Program-made: the position numbers and the translations under genes
The notes under the pieces: model-generated
Databases searched by the model: none
What the model saw: the letters and a program-made list of their open reading frames with translations, nothing else
Told to the model about the DNA's origin: nothing
Shown here: positions 13,886 to 18,973 of the stretch, in pieces
How the letters are laid out: each line of letters opens with the position of its first letter
Numbering within the stretch: position 1 is the stretch's first letter
From: a bacterium
Lineage (GTDB): Bacteria; Babelota; Babeliae; Babelales; GCA-2401785
NCBI GenBank assembly: GCA_030629865.1
Contig: DAOVOC010000003.1
Coordinates: 1-18,973 of the forward strand
Direction of reading: 5' to 3'
DNA: 18,973 nucleotides

Positions 13886-15553
13886 GTGCAGTCGCGTTTC
13901 TATAAAAGCAGGTGGTTTTGGGCCTTAATTTTGTTTTTTGTGACAATTATAGGCTACGTTATGCCAGTTAAAGACTGGCGGTTTTGGTGGGATAGTTATG
14001 GTGCTGCTCATTTTGGGTGCGTGAAGTCGTTTGAAGAAATAAAATCTTTTTTTTCTTCAAGGCCAAACGATCTCTCTGTTTTTCCTTCAAATGCTTGTGA
14101 AGGCTGTTGTTGGACATTTTTGAATGTTATGTATAGGCCTTTAACTCTTGTTAAATATGCAATTCAGATGTATTTTGTGGGGCCAAATTTACCTTTTGTT
14201 ATTTATTTTATTACCATTAGTTTACATGCTTTAGCCGTATTGGTTTTTTTCTTTTTATTATCGGGTTTTTTGCCTTTAATAAGTTCTTGTTTTGGTGCTT
14301 TTTTTTTCGCGTTGCATCCAAGTGTTTTTACTTGGATAGGGCAGTTTTGCTGTCAATCTTTTCATCTAACAATTATTTGTCTTGGGATTTGCTTGATTTT
14401 ACTCCAAAACTTTGTGAAAAAAGGTAATTATTGGCGAATTTTTTTTGCTACAATTTTTTTTGCAATTCCTCTGTGGATGCATGAATTGTCAATTGTTTTT
14501 CCATTTTGGCTGGCCATCTCTCTTTATGTGATTCGTTTTGAAAACGAAAAATTAAGAATTATATTACCCTTTTTTATTGTTTTGGGTTTATATTTATTTG
14601 CGAAATTGATGATTTATCCTCTTGATTTGTATGTAAAGAATGCAATTTTCGATCCATTTAACTTTCATCGACATCTTTTAGTTAAAATAAAACATTTTGA
14701 CTTTATTGATATGTTTAAAGATTTGTTTGGACTTAATTGGTTGCCGTATGGTTATCGTTTTTTTAAATTTATTTTGTTTTCTATTGTTTGTGGTGGTATT
14801 ACTGCGATTTTTTATAAATGTACTGAAAAGCGTGAATTTATGGCATTTTTTCTTGGTTGTTTAATGTTTTTTTGGCTTTCTATTGTTTGGTCACACCGGG
14901 CGCGTTATGCGTATCCAGCAATTCCTTTTTTAATTTCAGCACTTTTGTATGGTACTAAAAAAATGGAAAGAGCACGGTTTTTACTTTATTTATATATGGG
15001 TTCTCTTAGTTTTTGGGGGGTACTATGGGGAGGTTGTGTCCTCAGGGCTCGATCTGAAAAGAGAATTTTTGCTGATAATGCTATCCGGAAGTTTGTTCAA
15101 AATAATCCTAAACTTCAAAAAACTCCTTGTTTTTTTGTTGGAATTCCAATGGATATATTTCCACAAGGAATGACTCAAGGTGTGTGGCTCCATAGAAGAG
15201 ATTCTTCCGTTGAAACATATTTTGATCAGTTTTTTAACTTTAGATTTGGCTGTGATGAGTCTTTGCTTTTTTTACCTGAAAAAGGATGTGCAAAAATTGA
15301 TTTTGAAGGAGATTTAATTAAAGGGTCCTTTTTTGGTGTTGTCGTTGAAAATCACTTGAGAAATAAAAGATCACTGAAAATGTCATCAAGTATGGGTGAT
15401 GCCAAAATAAATTGTTTTGATAGAGAAATAGTTACTTTTGAATTGAGGTTGGCAGATAAATATAGAAAAAAAGACTGTGTATTAGTTTCATGGGATTGTT
15501 TTAAGAATGAGTTTTACTGTGTTGGAATTATACCTGCTAGAGAGTGTATTTAG
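13886..15553 (+). CDS. Polytopic membrane protein, GT-C-type glycosyltransferase-like (paralogue 2)
   Basis: Second paralogue, 555 residues. It aligns along its length with the first: KDWRFWWDSYGA (29-40), SFEEIKSFF, PNDLSVFPSN, VMYRPL (81-86), MHE after a helix, HRARYAYPAIPF, FFVGIPMDIFP, and VSWD near the end. By eye the first 100 residues are nearly half identical to paralogue 1, the rest less. The acidic first-loop cluster is reduced to one aspartate (Asp36, WDS), which may alter activity or substrate. The gene is strikingly T-rich, with very Phe-rich helices. It starts with GTG at 13886, well supported by GGAGGGAGGAG. A role in adding a polyprenyl-phosphate-linked sugar on the outer membrane face is inferred from the family pattern and from the GtrB-like gene in the same cluster. 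Confidence 0.66.
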   Translation: MQSRFYKSRWFWALILFFVTIIGYVMPVKDWRFWWDSYGAAHFGCVKSFEEIKSFFSSRPNDLSVFPSNACEGCCWTFLNVMYRPLTLVKYAIQMYFVGPNLPFVIYFITISLHALAVLVFFFLLSGFLPLISSCFGAFFFALHPSVFTWIGQFCCQSFHLTIICLGICLILLQNFVKKGNYWRIFFATIFFAIPLWMHELSIVFPFWLAISLYVIRFENEKLRIILPFFIVLGLYLFAKLMIYPLDLYVKNAIFDPFNFHRHLLVKIKHFDFIDMFKDLFGLNWLPYGYRFFKFILFSIVCGGITAIFYKCTEKREFMAFFLGCLMFFWLSIVWSHRARYAYPAIPFLISALLYGTKKMERARFLLYLYMGSLSFWGVLWGGCVLRARSEKRIFADNAIRKFVQNNPKLQKTPCFFVGIPMDIFPQGMTQGVWLHRRDSSVETYFDQFFNFRFGCDESLLFLPEKGCAKIDFEGDLIKGSFFGVVVENHLRNKRSLKMSSSMGDAKINCFDREIVTFELRLADKYRKKDCVLVSWDCFKNEFYCVGIIPARECI

Positions 15554-15777
15554 ATAAATTGAACCTTTTTTATTTACTAATATTTTTGATTTATTTTTTC
15601 TTTATTGATTGTTTGTTAGCTTCAGCATTTTGTTAAAAAGACCTTTTGTTCCCATAAAAACGGAAAGGTATTTGGGTTTGAGCTGGAAATCGTTAATAAA
15701 ATGGTTTGAGAAGGAGTTGTTGTTTACGATGTTGGATTTTTCCAAACATAAGCATTAAAAAAATGTAGGGAGTATTT
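15554..15777 (+). other. Intergenic region of 224 bases, probable promoter or leader
   Basis: Very AT-rich sequence with no credible ORF. Two small structures are visible: ACCTTT (15641-15646) with AAAGGT (15664-15669), and TTGGA-TTTT-TCCAA within 15732-15746. Neither has the GC-rich stem plus T-run of a terminator. The last part carries the AGGGAG ribosome binding site of the next gene. The region may hold a promoter, but I cannot choose a convincing -35/-10 pair. Confidence 0.35.
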
Positions 15778-17454
15778 ATGGACACCTTTTCGCGAAAGAA
15801 AAAAGGACTTTTCTTTTCGGTATTGATCGCGTGTTTAACATTTTTTGCTTACATTACTTCTGTTCAAACATGGGGTTTTTGGGGTGACGATTTTTCTATT
15901 GCTTATAATTGTAATATTGAATCTTTATCAGAACTGCCAAGCTTTTTTTATGCTCGTACAAACAGTCAATGCTCATTGCCAACAAATCTGAAAAGTGCTG
16001 ATAGGCTAACGTTTTTCCAAGTTTCGTATCGGCCTGTGGTTACTTTTTTTTATATGCTTCAGATGAAGCTTTTAGGTTTTAAAAATACCTTTGGAGTTCT
16101 GATTATTTCACTTTTCTCGTTTTGTTTGTGTGTTGCAATATTTTTTTATCTTTTAACACTGTTAGTTCCTATTTGGCTTGCGTTTGTTGGAACGATGTTT
16201 TTTGCATTTCATCCAGTTCTTGGTGAAGATTTTGCGCAGATGAATGTTCAGCCACTTTTCTGGACGACGATTTTAATTATTTTTACATGTCTTTTTTTAA
16301 AACGATGGATAGTCAAAAAAAGTTGGCTGGCTGGTGGTTTTTCTTCTTTTTTGTTTGCTTGTACACTTTTTATGTATGAAGCGTTTTTTACCTTTCCTAT
16401 TTGGCTACTTTTTGCCATTCCGCTTTATTTTTACAGAACAGTAAGGCCAATTGTGTGGAGAGAGATACTTGGATACACAGTGCCATTTTGGGGTGTTTTA
16501 ATTTTTTATCTTATTGTGCGTTGTCAAATTTACCCATTGGCTTTTGGTGTCGATGGTGTTATGTTTGATCCTGTTTCTGTATGGTCCAAATTTTTTTCAT
16601 TTCAATATCTTGTTGATTTTGTTTGGCTGTGGCTTAATATTTTGGGATTAAGTGCGCTACCTCGTGCAATGCCACTTTTAAAATGTGGGTTTCTTATTTT
16701 ATGGAGTACTTTTTTCTTTCTTTCTTTTTTAAAATCGAAAAGGAAAAAGGAAATACTTTTATTTTTATTAGGAGCGCTTCTTTTGTATTGGCCTGCTATT
16801 TTTATGGCACCTCGAGGGTATTTTACATATATTGCACTTCCTCCATTTATCATTGCACTAATCATTGCCTTTTCAGAGAGGGTTTATTCTTCTTATCTTG
16901 GTATTGCGTTTATGCTTATGCTTTCTTGCCATGGAATGTTGAGTAATAGGGCCTTCTTACGAATGAGGTCTAAAAAAATACAATTGGTTCATAATTCATT
17001 GAGTAGCTTTTTGAAAAAAGATGAAGTTCAAGGCCAATCACTTTTCTTTGTAGGGATTCCTAGTGAAATTTTTCCAGCCTGGGGGCTTGCTCCTGCGGTT
17101 TGGATGTATCGGGGAAATGATACCTTGCCTGTTTATTCAGATAGTTGTCTTCAAACGCGAACACATCTTTCATCTGTGATATTGGAAAGTATGAATCTTC
17201 CGCAGATAACTCCAGTGAATATTTCTATAAAAAGGAAAACGCTGAGAATGACATCTACAGATCATTCTCAATGTTTTTTTTGGGGTGGCCTTCTTAAGAC
17301 TTGTTCTATGGGGAAACGGACAGTTTATTCCTATGCTGATGGTAAAGCATTTGATTTTGAGTTGGAAATTGATGATAAGTGGCTATATAGCAATCCTATT
17401 TTTGTAACATGGGACTTTGAAAACCAAAAAATGCGAATTTTAGAGGAAGCGTGA
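15778..17454 (+). CDS. Polytopic membrane protein, GT-C-type glycosyltransferase-like (paralogue 3)
   Basis: Third and most diverged paralogue, 558 residues. The shared pattern is TWGFWGDDFS (31-40, with Asp37 and Asp38 in the first loop), CSLPTN, VSYRPV, FFAFHPVLGE, MYE after a helix, APRGYFTYIALPPF, then the C-terminal domain with FFVGIPSEIFP, VWMYRGND, CSMGKR and FVTWDFENQKMRIL. About ten membrane helices precede the last 170 hydrophilic residues. ARYxY of the other two is GYFTY here, so the Arg before the Tyr is lost, although Arg sits one position earlier. ATG 15778 follows AGGGAG. The 224-base gap upstream separates it from paralogue 2, so it may have its own promoter. It probably acts as a lipid-linked-sugar-dependent glycosyltransferase with an acceptor or sugar different from its paralogues. 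Confidence 0.66.
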   Translation: MDTFSRKKKGLFFSVLIACLTFFAYITSVQTWGFWGDDFSIAYNCNIESLSELPSFFYARTNSQCSLPTNLKSADRLTFFQVSYRPVVTFFYMLQMKLLGFKNTFGVLIISLFSFCLCVAIFFYLLTLLVPIWLAFVGTMFFAFHPVLGEDFAQMNVQPLFWTTILIIFTCLFLKRWIVKKSWLAGGFSSFLFACTLFMYEAFFTFPIWLLFAIPLYFYRTVRPIVWREILGYTVPFWGVLIFYLIVRCQIYPLAFGVDGVMFDPVSVWSKFFSFQYLVDFVWLWLNILGLSALPRAMPLLKCGFLILWSTFFFLSFLKSKRKKEILLFLLGALLLYWPAIFMAPRGYFTYIALPPFIIALIIAFSERVYSSYLGIAFMLMLSCHGMLSNRAFLRMRSKKIQLVHNSLSSFLKKDEVQGQSLFFVGIPSEIFPAWGLAPAVWMYRGNDTLPVYSDSCLQTRTHLSSVILESMNLPQITPVNISIKRKTLRMTSTDHSQCFFWGGLLKTCSMGKRTVYSYADGKAFDFELEIDDKWLYSNPIFVTWDFENQKMRILEEA

Positions 17455-17499
17455 TTTGTCTTCTCATTAAACATTTATCGAAAAAAGGTTGAATTTGAT

Positions 17500-18312
17500 G
17501 TGAATCAGCAATTACTTAAAACGAGCGTTCAGAAATACTGGAATAAGGTTAGCTGTGGTACTGAATTTATTAAAGATAAAAAATTTACACACGAATATTT
17601 TGAAGCTATCGAACAATTTCGTTATTTGGTTGAACCAGAAGTTTTTGCATTTGCTCAGTTCACCAGATTTTATGGTAAAAAAATTCTGGAAGTTGGTGTT
17701 GGAGCGGGAACCGACTTTGTGCAGTGGGTTCGTGCCGGTGCAATGGCACATGGTATTGATTTGACTCAAGAAGCGGTTAATAATACTCGTCGGCGGTTAA
17801 GAATTTATGGTTTTAAGGCCGAGTCTATAACAATTGGTGATGCAGAGAACCTTAGATTTGACGAAGGCCAATTTGATCTTGTTTACTCATGGGGTGTTAT
17901 TCATCATTCACCTGACACGCAGAAGTGTATTAATGAAATTGTTCGTGTAACAAAACCTGGTGGAAGTATCAAATTAATGATTTACAATCGTCGTTCTCTA
18001 TTTGCATGGTATCGCTGGCTTAAGGTGGCATTTTTACGTGGTAAGGTTTTTAAAAGTGTTACTGACGTATTATTTGATAATCAAGAAAGTCCTGGAACAA
18101 AGGCATACACGATATCTGAGGTAAAAAAAATGCTTTCGGGTTTGCCTGTTGATGTAAAAAATATTAAAGCAACAGTAACGGCCCATGATTTACTCTACTA
18201 CAAGCCTGCAATTATAAAATTTTTTGCATACACTATGGCGTGTATTTTGGGGTGGAATAAAGTTGGTTGGTTCATGACTATTGAATTGTTTAAAAAGGAA
18301 AAGAGGTCGTGA
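17500..18312 (+). CDS. Class I SAM-dependent methyltransferase
   Basis: A 270-residue protein of the Methyltransf_11 type. Motif I is ILEVGVGAG (62-70), followed by the acidic Asp87 in HGIDLTQEA, GDAENLRF, and FDLVYSWGVIHHSPD, then EIVRVTKPGG. The N-terminal 60 residues (with SVQKYWNKVSCGTEF) resemble the cap of sugar or lipid methyltransferases found in polysaccharide clusters, but no substrate can be read. The C-terminus has a hydrophobic stretch near 235-262 that may touch the membrane. The start is GTG at 17500 with AAAAAAGG about 11 bases upstream, a little distant; an ATG two bases earlier is out of frame and stops at once. It is not an obvious duplicate of the methyltransferase at 9177. 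Its stop overlaps the start of the next gene by four bases (GTGA), so the two are translationally coupled. Confidence 0.85.
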   Translation: MNQQLLKTSVQKYWNKVSCGTEFIKDKKFTHEYFEAIEQFRYLVEPEVFAFAQFTRFYGKKILEVGVGAGTDFVQWVRAGAMAHGIDLTQEAVNNTRRRLRIYGFKAESITIGDAENLRFDEGQFDLVYSWGVIHHSPDTQKCINEIVRVTKPGGSIKLMIYNRRSLFAWYRWLKVAFLRGKVFKSVTDVLFDNQESPGTKAYTISEVKKMLSGLPVDVKNIKATVTAHDLLYYKPAIIKFFAYTMACILGWNKVGWFMTIELFKKEKRS

Positions 18313-18973
18313 GTAAGAAGATTTTAGTAACTGGTGGTGCTGGTTTTCTTGGTGCTAATTTGTGTAGAAAGCTGCTTGACTTGGGACATGAGGTTATCGC
18401 TGCTGATAATTTATGTACAGGAAAAAAAGAAAATTTGGATGACCTTTATAAGTTTTCACGGTTTACATTTTTAAAGCATGATGTTTGTGATCAGTTTGAA
18501 ATCGATCGGCTTGATGAAATTTATAACCTTGCCTGTCCTGCATCCCCACCTCAGTATCAACGCATTCCATTGGAAACTACAAAAACAAGTGTTGTTGGAG
18601 CTTTTAATGTTCTAGAACTTGCGCGAAAAACTGGGGCAAAAATTTTGCAAGCTTCTACCAGCGAGGTGTATGGCAGTCCAGAAAAGCATCCGCAGACTGA
18701 AGATTATTGGGGAAATGTAAACCCTGTTGGACTGCGATCTTGTTACGATGAAGGCAAGCGGTGTGCAGAAACTATTTTTATGGATTATCACAGACAATAT
18801 GACATTCCTGTTCGTATTGCGCGAATTTTTAACACGTATGGACCTGGAATGGCTGTGTGTGATGGTAGGGTAGTAAGTAATTTTATTGTTCAGGCACTTG
18901 GGCAAGTTCCATTAACGATTTATGGAGATGGATCTCATACTCGATCTTTTTGTTATGTTGATGATTTGATTGA
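18309..18973 (+). CDS. uxs: UDP-glucuronate decarboxylase (UDP-xylose synthase), 3' end cut off by the window
   Basis: Converts UDP-glucuronate to UDP-xylose, an NAD-dependent extended SDR reaction in the cytoplasm. The 221 residues present show TGGAGFLG (8-15), the UXS-specific NLACPASPPQYQ (73-84), STSEVYG (116-122), HPQTEDYWGNVNP (127-139), and the catalytic YDEGK with Tyr146 and Lys150. RIFNTYGPGM and DGRVVSNF follow, then SFCYVDDL at the window end. This set is diagnostic of the bacterial and plant UXS family, normally about 310-340 residues, so roughly a third is missing. The GTG start at 18309 overlaps the upstream stop (GTGA), with AAAGGA (18294-18299) as ribosome binding site. Unlike the SDR at 11044, its active-site motifs are canonical. 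It needs UDP-GlcA, for which no UDP-glucose dehydrogenase is visible here. Confidence 0.92.
   Translation, partial: MSKKILVTGGAGFLGANLCRKLLDLGHEVIAADNLCTGKKENLDDLYKFSRFTFLKHDVCDQFEIDRLDEIYNLACPASPPQYQRIPLETTKTSVVGAFNVLELARKTGAKILQASTSEVYGSPEKHPQTEDYWGNVNPVGLRSCYDEGKRCAETIFMDYHRQYDIPVRIARIFNTYGPGMAVCDGRVVSNFIVQALGQVPLTIYGDGSHTRSFCYVDDLI

Noticed and set aside
15641..15669. ACCTTT/AAAGGT inverted repeat as a terminator after the second GT-C gene.
   Set aside because: The stem is short and AT-rich, the loop is long and no T-run follows.
1..18973. Mobile elements, CRISPR arrays, tRNA or rRNA genes.
   Set aside because: I saw no transposase or integrase motifs, regularly spaced repeats, terminal inverted repeats or RNA-gene-like sequence on either strand.

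Overview
The window is a low-GC, T-rich bacterial region in which every convincing gene lies on the + strand. No rRNA, tRNA or informational gene fixes the taxonomy. The cluster makes sugar nucleotides and polyprenyl-linked sugars, and one gene upstream of it carries a secretion signal, so a bacterium with a polysaccharide-bearing envelope is likely. The general look (low GC, short signal-peptide orphans, Shine-Dalgarno starts including GTG) would fit a lineage such as Candidatus Dependentiae (TM6), but this is only a guess.

Layout: (1) 1-1361 holds two genes of unknown function, the first cut by the window edge, the second with a signal peptide and two hydrophobic segments. A strong rho-independent terminator at 1382-1419 closes this unit. 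(2) 1488-9896 is a tight polysaccharide-precursor block: UDP-GlcNAc 2-epimerase (wecB), UDP-ManNAc dehydrogenase (wecC), a fused two-domain oxidoreductase, an AsnB-type glutamine amidotransferase, mannose-1-phosphate guanylyltransferase (manC) and a SAM methyltransferase. The wecC/oxidoreductase/asnB genes overlap by 23 and 13 bases. (3) 9897-10097 is a non-coding stretch of about 200 bases with hairpins, a sequence resembling part of the JUMPStart element, and a possible 32-codon leader ORF. (4) 10098-12018 encodes a GtrB/DPM1-type polyprenyl-phosphate glycosyltransferase overlapping an extended SDR whose hallmark residues are altered. (5) 12128-17454 is a tandem run of three diverged paralogues (556, 555 and 558 aa), polytopic membrane proteins that look like GT-C glycosyltransferases with an added C-terminal extracytoplasmic domain. 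(6) 17500-18973 has a second SAM methyltransferase overlapping a UDP-glucuronate decarboxylase (UDP-xylose synthase) gene that runs off the window.

Working model (inference): WecB and WecC make UDP-ManNAcA, which AsnB may convert to an amide, with the two-domain oxidoreductase acting on the same or a related sugar. ManC makes GDP-mannose. The GtrB-like enzyme loads a sugar, plausibly mannose, onto a polyprenyl phosphate, and the three GT-C paralogues use this lipid-linked sugar on the outer face of the membrane. The methyltransferases, SDR and UDP-xylose synthase supply further decoration. No flippase, polymerase, initiating transferase or chain-length regulator is in the window, so this is probably the middle of a larger locus. 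The points most worth a second look are the GT-C triplet, the SDR with altered catalytic motifs, the hairpin wedged between Shine-Dalgarno and start codon of manC, and a perfect 16-base palindrome before the second GT-C gene.
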